DNA of 37,654 nucleotides from an uncultured beta proteobacterium (GCA_903934295.1 CAIZNI010000061.1:1-37654); one strand, 5' to 3'; positions 24,380-33,017 are shown, numbered from the stretch's first letter. Made by a program: numbers and translations. The notes: generated from the sequence alone by a model not told the origin.

Positions 24380-25861
24380 CTACATCGGATCCAGCGGATA
24401 CATCGGCCGGCGCAGCTTGTGGAAGTGCAGGGTGCTGAAATCGGAGGTGCACACCCCGGTGCCGGCGCACTCGACCACCGCCCGGGCGTATTTGCGCAGG
24501 CCCGCGCGCCAGTGGACCCGGCTCTTGAGCATCAGGAAGCGCTTGCTCATCGGGTCGATGCCCACCGCTTCCAGGCAGCCGATGTCGTGCGGTTCGACAT
24601 GCTGGCTGATCACCACGATCTCGACGCCGCCCACCGCCAGCACCGCGGTGGGCCCCATGTGGACGATCTGGCCGGTGGCCATCGGCCCGTGGTTGCGGAA
24701 GGTGCCATCCACCAGGCGCAGCACCCGGCCGGTGACGGTGAGCGGTTCGCCGGCCAGCGCGAGGCTGGGCATCGGCAGGTGCCCGCCCAGCGCCAGCGTG
24801 ACCTCGGCACCGACGCCGGCACGGATCATCTGCTGCACCGCCTCGGGGTCGTAGAGGGCGAAGGCCGCCACATCGGTCAGGCCGCTGGCCAGGATGCGCC
24901 CCAGCACGGTGGTGGTGTCCATCGTGCCGCCCGAGGCGCAGTTGTCGTAGTGGTCGAGCAGCACGATCGGGCCGTTGCCAGGCGTGGTCCGGTCCAGTTC
25001 GCCGGCGCGGCGCAGCGACTCGTCCAGGTCTTCCAGCCGGTAGACGAATTCCTCGCGCCGCCGCCAGGCGATGTCCAGGAGTTCCTCGCAGGCCTGGCGG
25101 GCGCGTTCGACGTCGTGATCGATCACCACCGCCGACAGCCCCGCGATCGCGATGTCGGCGTGCGGAAACCCGACGAAGACCGAGGCGCTGAGCATGCCCT
25201 CGGCTTCCAGTTCGCGGCAGCGGGTCTGCAGGGTCCGGTTCGGTTCGTCATCGCTGCCCTGGCGCATCACATGGGGCAGCATCGGTCGCTGACCCCAGGC
25301 GATCGAGGGCAGCGGGCAACCGTGCATCGACGCCAGGATCGGCTTGGCCGCGCGCACGCCGGTCTCGTAGATGTCGATGTGCGGGTAGGTCTGATAGCCG
25401 GCCAGCACGTTGGCGTCGCGCGCCATGCCGGCCGACAGGTTGGTGTGCATGTCCAGTGCCACCCCGATCGGCACATGGGGCGCCACCAGCCGGATCCGGC
25501 GCAGCAGTTCGCCCTCGCCGTCGTCGTGGCTGGCGCTGACCATCGCCCCATGCAGATCGAGCAGCACCGCGTCGCAGCCGCGCGCGACCGCGTCGCAGAT
25601 CCGGCCGGCAATGTAGTCGAAGACGGCATCGGAGCAGGGCGCACTGGGCGCAGCCGAGGCGGCGATCGGGGTCTCGATCGTGGCGCCGGCGGCCTCGCAC
25701 AGGTCGATGAAGGCGGCGATGGCGGAGCCGGTGCCGCGATAGGCCTTGATCACCGCCTCGCCCTCGGGCGGTGCCGAGCCGCCGCCGAAGCGCTCGAGCG
25801 GCGTGGGCACCGGCGAGAAGGTGTTGGTCTCGTGCTTGAACTGGGCAATGACGATTTTCAT
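24380..25861 (-). CDS. M81 family metallopeptidase (MlrC-like)
   Basis: A 493-aa protein of the MlrC family, named for the last step of microcystin-LR breakdown but widespread outside that pathway. Signatures are the N-terminal QFKHETNTFSP, LLDLHGAM, ALDMHTNLS and LLDHYDNCASGGTMDTT, which together supply the expected His/Asp metal ligands. No signal peptide is seen. ATG 25861 was taken; the longer open frame to 26215 overlaps the next gene. It lies 11 bp downstream of an SMP-30 gene and is probably co-transcribed with it. The pair would fit stepwise hydrolysis of a lactone and then an amide or peptide bond, which is inference. Confidence 0.9.
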   Translation of the reverse strand: MKIVIAQFKHETNTFSPVPTPLERFGGGSAPPEGEAVIKAYRGTGSAIAAFIDLCEAAGATIETPIAASAAPSAPCSDAVFDYIAGRICDAVARGCDAVLLDLHGAMVSASHDDGEGELLRRIRLVAPHVPIGVALDMHTNLSAGMARDANVLAGYQTYPHIDIYETGVRAAKPILASMHGCPLPSIAWGQRPMLPHVMRQGSDDEPNRTLQTRCRELEAEGMLSASVFVGFPHADIAIAGLSAVVIDHDVERARQACEELLDIAWRRREEFVYRLEDLDESLRRAGELDRTTPGNGPIVLLDHYDNCASGGTMDTTTVLGRILASGLTDVAAFALYDPEAVQQMIRAGVGAEVTLALGGHLPMPSLALAGEPLTVTGRVLRLVDGTFRNHGPMATGQIVHMGPTAVLAVGGVEIVVISQHVEPHDIGCLEAVGIDPMSKRFLMLKSRVHWRAGLRKYARAVVECAGTGVCTSDFSTLHFHKLRRPMYPLDPM

Positions 25862-25872
25862 GGGGGGTGTCT

Positions 25873-26784
25873 TCAGTAGGCGAGGGCGAGACCGGCCCGC
25901 GGCCAGTCGACTTCGATCAGGTGCCCGACGCCCGACAGCGTGATCAGGGCCTGGCGGCGTTGCGGTCCGGTGAAGCACAGGTTGGTCACCACCCAGTCGG
26001 TGGGGGTCGGGATGAATTCGACCAGACCACCCTGCGGCGCGATCACGCTGATCCCGCCCTGCATCAGCGTCGCCACGCAGACGTTGCCGCCTTCCTCGAC
26101 GGCCAGCGAATCGTAGAACGCCGGCGTCTGGGAGGCATACAGCAGGCGCCCGCCGTTGGGCGACGGATGGGGCGCCCGTTCGATCTGGCCGGGCGCCGAC
26201 AGATCGAACGCCCACAGGCGCGCCGGCTGGGTCTCGGCGACATAGAGCGTGCGGCCGTCGGGCGACAGGCCCACCCCATTGGGGGTGAGCAGCGGATAGA
26301 TCGCCTTGCGCACCGACGAGCCATCGGCGCGGGCGTAATAGAGGCCGCCGCGATCGAGTTCGCGCGGGCGGCCCTTGCCCAGGTCGGTGAACCAGAAGCC
26401 GCCGTGCCCGTCGAAGACCAGGTCATTGGGGCCGCGCAGCGGGATGCCGTCGACCTCGGTGTAGAGGGTCTCGACCCGTCCGGTGTTCAGGTCGACGCGC
26501 TCGATGCGCCCGCCCGAGTAATCGGGCGGCTGGCCGCCCGGATACCAGATGCCCTGGCGTTCGATCCACTCGAAGCCGCCGTTGTTGCAGACATAGCAGA
26601 GGCCATCGGGGCCGATGGCCGCGCCGTTGGGCCCGCCGCCGAGTTGGGCGATGATCTGCTTGCGCCCGTCGGGCGCGATGCGGGTGAGCGTCTGGCGACG
26701 GATCTCCACCAGCACCACCGAACCGTCCGCCAGGGCCACCGGCCCTTCGGGAAACCAGAGATCATCGGCAACGATACGCGTCAT
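25873..26784 (-). CDS. SMP-30/gluconolactonase family lactonase
   Basis: A 303-aa six-bladed beta-propeller hydrolase. Expected metal ligands are the Glu of WFPEGP (about 11-16), the Asn of RGPNDLVFD, and the Asp of the LSPDGRTLYV blade. Blade signatures GGGPNGAAIGPDG and GGFWFTDLGKG are clear. ATG 26784 is preceded by AAGGAGG (minus strand, 26791-26797), the strongest ribosome binding site I noticed, which rules out the longer frame to 26838. It is the first gene of a two-gene unit with the M81 gene. It is divergent from a GST-like gene, with only 64 bp between the start codons. The lactone substrate is unknown. Confidence 0.92.
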   Translation of the reverse strand: MTRIVADDLWFPEGPVALADGSVVLVEIRRQTLTRIAPDGRKQIIAQLGGGPNGAAIGPDGLCYVCNNGGFEWIERQGIWYPGGQPPDYSGGRIERVDLNTGRVETLYTEVDGIPLRGPNDLVFDGHGGFWFTDLGKGRPRELDRGGLYYARADGSSVRKAIYPLLTPNGVGLSPDGRTLYVAETQPARLWAFDLSAPGQIERAPHPSPNGGRLLYASQTPAFYDSLAVEEGGNVCVATLMQGGISVIAPQGGLVEFIPTPTDWVVTNLCFTGPQRRQALITLSGVGHLIEVDWPRAGLALAY

Positions 26785-26848
26785 GGGCCACCTCCTTGAA
26801 CGGGAAATGCGGCCGAGTTTACGCGCAACCAGAGGCACTCAGCGTTCC

Positions 26849-27778
26849 ATGAATGACATCATCCTGCACCACTATGCGAGCTCGCCGTTCGCTGAAAAAA
26901 TCCGTCTGATCCTGGGGGCCAAGGGCCTGGCCTGGCGCTCGGTGGAGATCCCCTGGATCATGCCCAAGCCCGATCTCGTTGCCCTGACCGGCGGCTACCG
27001 GCGCACGCCGGTGCTGCAGATCGGCGCCGATATCTACTGCGACACCGCCCTGATCGCGCGGGTGCTCGATGCGCGGTCGGCCAGCGTGCCGCTGTTTCCG
27101 GCGAACCGGGCGGCGGCGGTGTCGGTGGCCGAACTGGCCGATCGCGACCTGTTCGCGGCGGCGGTCGCCTATGTGTTCCAGCCGGCCGGGTTCGCCGCCC
27201 TGTTCCAGGGCATGGGCAAGGCGCAGATCGACGCGTTCATGGACGATCGCAAGGCGATGCGGGCCGGCGGCTCGAGCCGCATGGCGGTGCCCGAGGCGCT
27301 GGGCCAGCTCCACGCCTGGCTGCAGCGCATCAGCGACCACCTGGCCGACGGACGCCGTTTCCTGGTGGCCGATTCGCCGACGATCGCCGATTTCTCGGTC
27401 TATCACCCGCTCTGGTTCGTGGGACGGGCGCCGGCGCTGGCCACCGTGCTGGGTCGCTACCCCGGTGTGGCCGACTGGGTGACCCGGATGGCGGCGATCG
27501 GCCAAGGTAGCTCGACGCCGATGACCTCGGGTGAGGCGCTCGAGACGGCGCGGGCAGCCCGTCCGGCCGATGTCGAGGGTCACGTCTGGGTCGACTACCA
27601 CGGTTGTCAGCCGGGCGACGAGGTCGAGATCGAACCGGCCGATTACGGCATCGTGCCGGTGCGCGGGCGACTGGTCGTTTCCTCGGCGCAGCGCCTGTCG
27701 GTTGCGCGCAGCGATGAGCGGGCCGGCGAGGTGGTGGTCCACTTTCCGCGTGTGGGCTACCGGATGCGCAAGGGCTGA
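26849..27778 (+). CDS. Glutathione S-transferase family protein with extra C-terminal domain
   Basis: A 309-aa protein. Residues 1-80 are a thioredoxin-like GST N-domain (HHYASSPFAEKIRLILGAKG, then RTPVLQIG with the cis-Pro and the Asp-Thr after it). Residues about 90-215 form the helical GST C-domain (LVADSPTIADFSVYHPLWF). A third, beta-looking segment of about 85 residues follows (GHVWVDYHGCQPGDEVEIEP onward), which ordinary 200-220-aa GSTs lack. It is a single gene, divergent from the SMP-30/M81 pair. It may conjugate or isomerise an electrophile with glutathione, but the catalytic Ser/Tyr/Cys is not certain. Confidence 0.87.
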   Translation: MNDIILHHYASSPFAEKIRLILGAKGLAWRSVEIPWIMPKPDLVALTGGYRRTPVLQIGADIYCDTALIARVLDARSASVPLFPANRAAAVSVAELADRDLFAAAVAYVFQPAGFAALFQGMGKAQIDAFMDDRKAMRAGGSSRMAVPEALGQLHAWLQRISDHLADGRRFLVADSPTIADFSVYHPLWFVGRAPALATVLGRYPGVADWVTRMAAIGQGSSTPMTSGEALETARAARPADVEGHVWVDYHGCQPGDEVEIEPADYGIVPVRGRLVVSSAQRLSVARSDERAGEVVVHFPRVGYRMRKG

Positions 27779-27854
27779 CGCGGCCCGCCGGATCCCCGGT
27801 CGGGTTCAGGGTTCATTGGAACGGGCGCGTGCTGCGCTGCGGTAGAGTCTCGGG

Positions 27855-29003
27855 ATGTTCCCACTTTCCATTGAACGCATCCCCGATGTCGACGAGGCCC
27901 TGCGCCCGGCCATCCGGGACTTCATCGCCCGCGAGATGCCGCCCATCGACGCGGCCCGCCGGTCCCGCTCCTGGATGGGGTTTGACGCGGACTTCAGCCG
28001 CAAGCTGGGCCAGGCCGGTTTTCTCGGCCTGACGCTGCCCCGTCGCTACGGCGGCGGCGAGCGCGGCTATTTCGCCCGCTTCGTGGTGGTCGAGGAACTG
28101 CTGTCGGCCGGCGCGCCGATCTCGGCGCACTGGATTGCCGACCGCCAGAGCGGGCCGCAGATCGCCCGCTTCGGCACCGAAACCCAGCGTCAGCGCTATC
28201 TGCCCGCCCTGTGCCGCGGCGAGGCGTTCTTCTGCATCGGCATGAGCGAGCCCGATTCCGGGTCCGATCTGGCCAGCGTGCGCACCCGCGCGATCCCCGA
28301 TGGGGACGGCTATCGCCTGACCGGTCGGAAGATCTGGACCACGAATGCCCACCACGCGCACTACATGGTGGCGCTGGTGCGCACCTCGGGCGGCCCGGAT
28401 GACCGCCAGGCCGGCCTGTCGCAGGTGATCATCGACCTCACCCTGCCGGGCATCACCGTGCGACCCCTGCTGGACCTGGCCGGTGACGAGCATTTCAATG
28501 AAGTCACCTTCGATGATGTCCGGCTCGGGCCGGACAGCCTGCTCGGCCAGGAAGGGCAGGGCTGGGCGCAGGTCAATGCCGAACTCGCGCTCGAGCGCAG
28601 CGGGCCGGAGCGGCTGCTGTCGTCGATCGTGCTGCTCGATGCGCTGATCGCGTGGCAGCGGTCGCTGGCGCAGCCCGATCCGGTCGCGGTCGCCGAGATC
28701 GGCGCGATGCACGCCCGCCTCATCGTACTGCGCTCGATGTCGATCGGCCTGACCGCGATGGTGGAGCGCGGCGAAAATCCGCTGATCCCTTCCGCGGTGC
28801 TCAAGGACATCGGCACCCACGGCGAACAGGCGCTTGCCGAGATCGTGACCCGCCTGGTCGGGGCCGATCCGACCCGAAGCGCGCCGCCCGATGTGCTGGG
28901 GGCCCTGGCCTACATCAGCCAGATGTCGCCGACGTTTTCCCTGCGCGGTGGCACCCGCGAAATCCTGCGCGGCATGATCGCGCGCGGTCTGGGCCTGCGC
29001 TGA
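27855..29003 (+). CDS. Acyl-CoA dehydrogenase, probably the catalytic subunit of a pair
   Basis: A 382-aa flavoprotein forming an alpha,beta double bond in an acyl-CoA and passing electrons to ETF. The N-terminal helical domain is followed by CIGMSEPDSGSDLASVRT (about 127-144) and GRKIWTTNAHHAHY, which contact FAD and substrate. A Glu at about 247 lies in ALERSGPE, the position of the catalytic base in isovaleryl-CoA-type enzymes. The C-terminus has RGGTREILRGMIARGLGLR. The start ATG 27855 gives a full-length family member. The next gene, 32 bp downstream, encodes a second, more divergent dehydrogenase, as in the heteromeric pairs of steroid and bile-acid degraders. Substrate class is not predictable. 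Confidence 0.92.
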   Translation: MFPLSIERIPDVDEALRPAIRDFIAREMPPIDAARRSRSWMGFDADFSRKLGQAGFLGLTLPRRYGGGERGYFARFVVVEELLSAGAPISAHWIADRQSGPQIARFGTETQRQRYLPALCRGEAFFCIGMSEPDSGSDLASVRTRAIPDGDGYRLTGRKIWTTNAHHAHYMVALVRTSGGPDDRQAGLSQVIIDLTLPGITVRPLLDLAGDEHFNEVTFDDVRLGPDSLLGQEGQGWAQVNAELALERSGPERLLSSIVLLDALIAWQRSLAQPDPVAVAEIGAMHARLIVLRSMSIGLTAMVERGENPLIPSAVLKDIGTHGEQALAEIVTRLVGADPTRSAPPDVLGALAYISQMSPTFSLRGGTREILRGMIARGLGLR

Positions 29004-29035
29004 GCGCGCGCCCCGGACCACAGCCGAGCACCGTG

Positions 29036-30109
29036 ATGACTCCTTCCCAGACTGCTTCCCCGGCCGCTTCATCGACCGGTTCATCGACCGGCGACGACGA
29101 TGTCGCCGCCATCCTGACCGAATCGGCCCGCCGGTTCTTCTCCGAGGCCTGTCCGCCGGCGCTGTTGCGGCGCGCCGAGACCGACCCTGACGTCGGGCCG
29201 GCGTTGTGGCGTGCGCTCGACGAGCTCGGTCTGCCCCAGGCCTGCGCGCCCGACACCGCCGGCGGCTCCGGCCTGGGCTGGGCGGCGGTGCGCGGGGTGA
29301 TCGAATCCTGCGGCGAGCACGGGGTGCCGGTGGCGCTCCCGGAAATGCTCGCCGCCCATCTGGTGGCGCGTGCGGCCGGCATCGCGGTGCCCGCGGTCTC
29401 GCGCATCACGCTGGCAGTGGCCCGGCGCGAGGGGCAGGAGCTGATTGCGGATGCGGTGCCCGGCGTGGTCGGTGCACAGGCGGTGCTGATCGAGGTCGCT
29501 GGCCGGCTGATGCTGCTCGACCCGGCACACGCCCGGCACACGCCCGGCATCAACTCCGCAGGCGAGGCCCGCACCCGGCTGTGCTGGCCGGATGCCGACG
29601 CCTGCCTGGCGGGCTCGGTGCCGGCGGTGCACGAACTGCTGCTGGCTGGCGCGGCGATCCGCAGCGCGCAGATCGCGGGTGCCGCCCGCCGGGTGGTCGA
29701 CATGTCGGTCGGTTATGCCAACGATCGGGTCCAGTTCGGCCGCCCGATCGGCAAGTTCCAGGCGGTCCAGCAGCAGCTCGCGGTCGCGGCACAGTGGAGC
29801 CAGATGGCCGCGATGGCCTCGCAGCTCGCCCTGGTCGACTCGGGCGAAGCGCTCGATCCGGTCCGTGTGGCCGCGGCCCGCGAGGTTTGCTGCGCGGCTG
29901 CGGAAGCGGTGGCCGGCATTGCACACGCGGTGCATGGCGCGATCGGCGTGACCGCGGAATACGACCTGCAGCTGCTCTCGCGCCGGCTCAAGAGCTGGGC
30001 GGCCGAGTTCGGCTCGTCTGCTTACTGGTCCTCGCGCCTGGGGCGGCAGGTGCTGGCCCATGGTGGCGACAAGGTGTGGGATCAGGTGGTGGCGCTGGCG
30101 CCTGCCTGA
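29036..30109 (+). CDS. Acyl-CoA dehydrogenase-like protein, probable partner subunit
   Basis: A 357-aa ACAD-fold protein. It keeps the FAD/dimer motif NDRVQFGRPIGKFQAVQQQ (about 223-241) and AHAVHGAIGVTAEYDL. At the position of the catalytic Glu it has AGAAIRSAQIAGA with no acid, and the usual GGTxEI near the C-terminus is GGDKVWDQV. The middle beta domain is short. The first 20 residues are Ser/Thr/Ala-rich and may not be conserved; ATG 29036 is used. The pattern suggests a non-catalytic or half-site subunit that forms a heteromer with the preceding dehydrogenase. It ends 13 bp from the convergent regulator gene. Confidence 0.87.
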   Translation: MTPSQTASPAASSTGSSTGDDDVAAILTESARRFFSEACPPALLRRAETDPDVGPALWRALDELGLPQACAPDTAGGSGLGWAAVRGVIESCGEHGVPVALPEMLAAHLVARAAGIAVPAVSRITLAVARREGQELIADAVPGVVGAQAVLIEVAGRLMLLDPAHARHTPGINSAGEARTRLCWPDADACLAGSVPAVHELLLAGAAIRSAQIAGAARRVVDMSVGYANDRVQFGRPIGKFQAVQQQLAVAAQWSQMAAMASQLALVDSGEALDPVRVAAAREVCCAAAEAVAGIAHAVHGAIGVTAEYDLQLLSRRLKSWAAEFGSSAYWSSRLGRQVLAHGGDKVWDQVVALAPA

Positions 30110-30122
30110 GCGGCGCGGCCGC

Positions 30123-30785
30123 CTATTCCGGCACCTCGAGACCGATCCGGGTGGCGGCGATGACGGCCTGGGTCCGGTTGCGAACGCCCAGCGCGCGCAG
30201 CACCGCGCTGACGTGCACCTTGACCGTTCCCTCGGCCAGCCGCAGCTGCCGGCAGATCAGCTTGTTCGAGAGCCCGCGCAGGATCAGGCGCAGCACGTCG
30301 ATCTGGCGCTCGGTCAGCCCGAGATGCCGGGGATCGGCGGGCCGGGCGAGGGGCGGCTCGAGTCGGCTCCTGTGGCCGCCCTTCAGGGTCAGTACCTGGG
30401 GCGGCAGATAAGGACAACCGCTGGTGATCAGGCGCAGCGCATTGAGCACCGCCTCGTTGCTGTGGGTCTTGGGGATATAGCCCACCGCACCGGCCTCCAG
30501 GCATCGCAGGATGGTGGGCGCATCCACATTGCCGGAGAACACCGCGATCGGGCATTCGGGGCGCTGCTGGCGCAGCCGGGCGATCACCTCCGGCCCATTG
30601 GCGTCGGGCAGGTGCAGGTCGGCCAGCAGGAGATCGGGCGCAGGGTTCTGGCGCAGCGACGACAGCGCCTGCTCCAGCCGGTGAGTGAGCGAGATGCGCG
30701 CGCCCGGTTCGAGATCGGCGAGCATCTGCAGCAGGGCGGTGTGAACGAAGGGGTGATCATCGAGAACCAGGAACTGGCGGGCCAT
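30123..30785 (-). CDS. NarL/LuxR-type two-component response regulator
   Basis: A 220-aa DNA-binding response regulator. The receiver domain (about 4-118) has the acidic pair DD at 9-10, phospho-acceptor Asp56 (LLLADLHLP), Ser84 and Lys106 (YIPKTHS). A linker leads to the LuxR-type HTH (about 154-212), with LGLTERQIDVLRLILRGLSN and GTVKVHVSAVLRALGV. All phosphorylation residues are present. No histidine kinase is in the window, so it is an orphan here. It may regulate the adjacent acyl-CoA dehydrogenases, but nothing in the sequence shows that. It is divergent from dusA across 84 bp. Confidence 0.93.
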   Translation of the reverse strand: MARQFLVLDDHPFVHTALLQMLADLEPGARISLTHRLEQALSSLRQNPAPDLLLADLHLPDANGPEVIARLRQQRPECPIAVFSGNVDAPTILRCLEAGAVGYIPKTHSNEAVLNALRLITSGCPYLPPQVLTLKGGHRSRLEPPLARPADPRHLGLTERQIDVLRLILRGLSNKLICRQLRLAEGTVKVHVSAVLRALGVRNRTQAVIAATRIGLEVPE

Positions 30786-30869
30786 GGAGTGCTTTCCGGG
30801 GCGGGTTTGTTATCGGCAGACTCAAGGTACCGGTGGCTTCGCCGGCCTGTAAAGTAGGCCCCTCGGTCT

Positions 30870-31973
30870 ATGGTGGCCGAATCAGTGGAAAAGCCCTTCA
30901 CCGCTCCTGCCTTGCCGGCCTCCCGAATGACTGCCTCTGTCGACACTCGTCCCGATTCCTGGCGCTTCTGCGTGGCTCCGATGCTCGACTGGTCCGATCG
31001 CCACTGCCGCGTGTTTCATCGGCTGCTCAGCCGCCACGCCCGCCTGTACACCGAGATGGTCACCACCGGCGCGCTGCTGCACGGTGACGTCGGGCGCCAC
31101 CTCGACTTCGATGCTGTCGAGCATCCGGTGGCGCTGCAGCTGGGTGGCAGCGAACCGGCCGATCTGGCCCGCTGCGCGCGTCTGGGCGAGCAGTGGGGCT
31201 ATGACGAGATCAACCTGAACTGCGGCTGCCCGAGCGAGCGGGTGCAGCGCGGCGCCTTCGGCGCCTGCCTGATGGCCGAGCCCGCGCTGGTGCGCGATGG
31301 CGTGGCCGCGATGTGCGATGCGGTCGGCATCCCGGTCACCGTCAAGCACCGCATCGGTCTGGGCCGCGACGAGTCCTACGACTTCGTGCGCGACTTCGTC
31401 GGCGAGGTGTCGCGCGGCGGTGCGCAGGTCTTCATCGTGCATGCCCGCAATGCGTGGCTGCAGGGGCTCTCGCCCAAGGACAACCGCGAGGTGCCGCCCC
31501 TGCGCTATCCGGTGGTGCGGCGCCTGAAGGCCGATTTCCCCGGTCTGCGGTTCGTGCTCAACGGCGGGCTGACCGATCCCGAGTCCTGTCTCGCGCATCT
31601 GCGCCCGGCCCCCGACGACGGATCGCCGGCGCTGGACGGGGTCATGCTCGGGCGCCAGGCCTATCAGAACCCCTGGATGCTCGCCGCGGTCGATCCGGTG
31701 CTGTTCGGCGAGCCGGCGCCGCTGGCCGACCGCGCCGCGGTGGTCGCGGCGCTGGCGGGCCATGTGCGCGCGCACGTGGCCCGTGGCGGGCGGGTTCGCG
31801 AAGTGGTGCGCCATTCCCTGGGCCTGTTCAACGGACTGCCCGGCGCCCGCCGCTGGCGGCGCACCCTGTCGGATGCGGCGCTGCTGGCCGGCAACGACTG
31901 GCGGTTGATCGAGCGCGCGGCGCAGGAAGTCCTGCCCGCAGAAGCGGTGCCGGCGTCGGCGCGCGCCGCCTAG
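30870..31973 (+). CDS. dusA: tRNA-dihydrouridine(20/20a) synthase
   Basis: A 367-aa FMN enzyme reducing U20/U20a in the tRNA D loop. RFCVAPMLDWSDRHCR (about 32-47) is the DusA signature. The catalytic Cys is in NLNCGCPSERVQRGAFGACLM (Cys120 counted from ATG 30870, written here in parts NLNCGCPSERV and GAFGACLM). VTVKHRIGLGRDESYDF and FIVHARNAWLQGLSPKDNR bind FMN and tRNA. The start is unsure: ATG 30870 or ATG 30927 (19 residues shorter) both lack a good Shine-Dalgarno, and the domain begins only at about residue 30. Its TAG shares a CTAG with the stop of the convergent K+ channel gene. Confidence 0.95.
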   Translation: MVAESVEKPFTAPALPASRMTASVDTRPDSWRFCVAPMLDWSDRHCRVFHRLLSRHARLYTEMVTTGALLHGDVGRHLDFDAVEHPVALQLGGSEPADLARCARLGEQWGYDEINLNCGCPSERVQRGAFGACLMAEPALVRDGVAAMCDAVGIPVTVKHRIGLGRDESYDFVRDFVGEVSRGGAQVFIVHARNAWLQGLSPKDNREVPPLRYPVVRRLKADFPGLRFVLNGGLTDPESCLAHLRPAPDDGSPALDGVMLGRQAYQNPWMLAAVDPVLFGEPAPLADRAAVVAALAGHVRAHVARGGRVREVVRHSLGLFNGLPGARRWRRTLSDAALLAGNDWRLIERAAQEVLPAEAVPASARAA

Positions 31974-32998
31974 CCGCGCATTCGTCCTTGCAGTTCCTGG
32001 CGGCCCTCCTGGCTGCCGATCACGATCAGCACATCGCCTGCCTCGATCGGTTCGCTCGCCAGCGGATTGAATCGCCAGTCCGATCCTTTTCGGATCGCCA
32101 TCAGCAGCCATTCGGACGAACGCCCCAGCCCGTCCACGGTGGTCACTGCGGGGTTCGGGGGCACGATCAGTTCCCCCACCGACAGCGGGCCCCCGGCGCG
32201 CAGCAGTTCGTCGACCAGCGAGACCATCTGCGGGCGGATCATCAGCGAGGCGATGCGCTGGCCGCCGATGAAATCGGGCGAGACGATCTCGTCGGCGCCG
32301 GCGCGCAGGGTCTTGGCCACGTTGCGCGGGTCGTGCACGCGGGCGACCACCCGCACGGCCGCATTGAGCTGCTTGGCCGACAGGCTCACCACCAGGTTCT
32401 TGGAGTCGTCCCCTGTCACTGCGAAAACGCCCCGGCATCGGGCGATGCCGGCCCGGGTCAGCACATCGTCGTCGGCGGCGTCGCCCTCAATGATCAGGCC
32501 CTGCGGATCGCGGTCGAGCAGTCGTTCGACGCTTTCATGGTCGAGCTCGATCACCACATGGCGCAGACCGCTGGCGCGCAGCTCGTCGATCACATAGCCG
32601 CCGATCCGGCCGGCTCCGCAGACGATGAAATGATCTCCGAGGTCGTTGATCCGGGTCTGCATGTGGCGCCTGCGATAGCTGCGGTTGAGGTTGCTCTCGA
32701 GGATCACCGCGGTGACATTCGAGAACAGGTAGGTCATGGTGCCGATCCCCAGGAAGGCGATCAGCATGGTGAACACGCGCCCCCCCGGGCTCGCGCCCAG
32801 ATCGACCACTTCGGCGTAGCCGATGGTGGCCACGGTGATGAAGGTCATGTAGAGCGCATCGATCACGCTGGTCGCCGGCCCGCCGACAACCAGATAGCCC
32901 ACCGTGCCGATGAGGTGGATCAGTGCCAGCGCCACGAGTGCCGCCGCGATCTTCCTCAGATGGCGGCTGTCCAGGAAGACCCTGATCAGGGTCAGCAT
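31970..32998 (-). CDS. Two-TM potassium channel with TrkA-N/TrkA-C (RCK) domains
   Basis: A 342-aa inner-membrane channel of the MthK/Kch type. TM1 lies at about 17-38, the pore loop ends in TIGYAEV (58-64), and TM2 is at about 77-99. The cytoplasmic TrkA-N Rossmann domain begins at DHFIVCGAGRIGGYV (122-136, GxGxxG), followed by a TrkA-C domain (about 255-340, ending DVLIVIGSQEG). The selectivity filter lacks the second Gly of the standard TVGYG. RCK domains would gate the pore with a nucleotide or Ca2+. It lies 19 bp downstream of the DUF2069 gene and is probably co-transcribed with it. Confidence 0.92.
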   Translation of the reverse strand: MLTLIRVFLDSRHLRKIAAALVALALIHLIGTVGYLVVGGPATSVIDALYMTFITVATIGYAEVVDLGASPGGRVFTMLIAFLGIGTMTYLFSNVTAVILESNLNRSYRRRHMQTRINDLGDHFIVCGAGRIGGYVIDELRASGLRHVVIELDHESVERLLDRDPQGLIIEGDAADDDVLTRAGIARCRGVFAVTGDDSKNLVVSLSAKQLNAAVRVVARVHDPRNVAKTLRAGADEIVSPDFIGGQRIASLMIRPQMVSLVDELLRAGGPLSVGELIVPPNPAVTTVDGLGRSSEWLLMAIRKGSDWRFNPLASEPIEAGDVLIVIGSQEGRQELQGRMRG

Positions 32999-33017
32999 CG
33001 GCTCAGCCCCACCGGGC

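Noticed and set aside
24419-25879. A 486-codon plus-strand frame antisense to the M81 gene
   Set aside because: Shadow frame with repetitive His/Gln/Arg/Gly composition. The M81 motifs on the minus strand are unambiguous.
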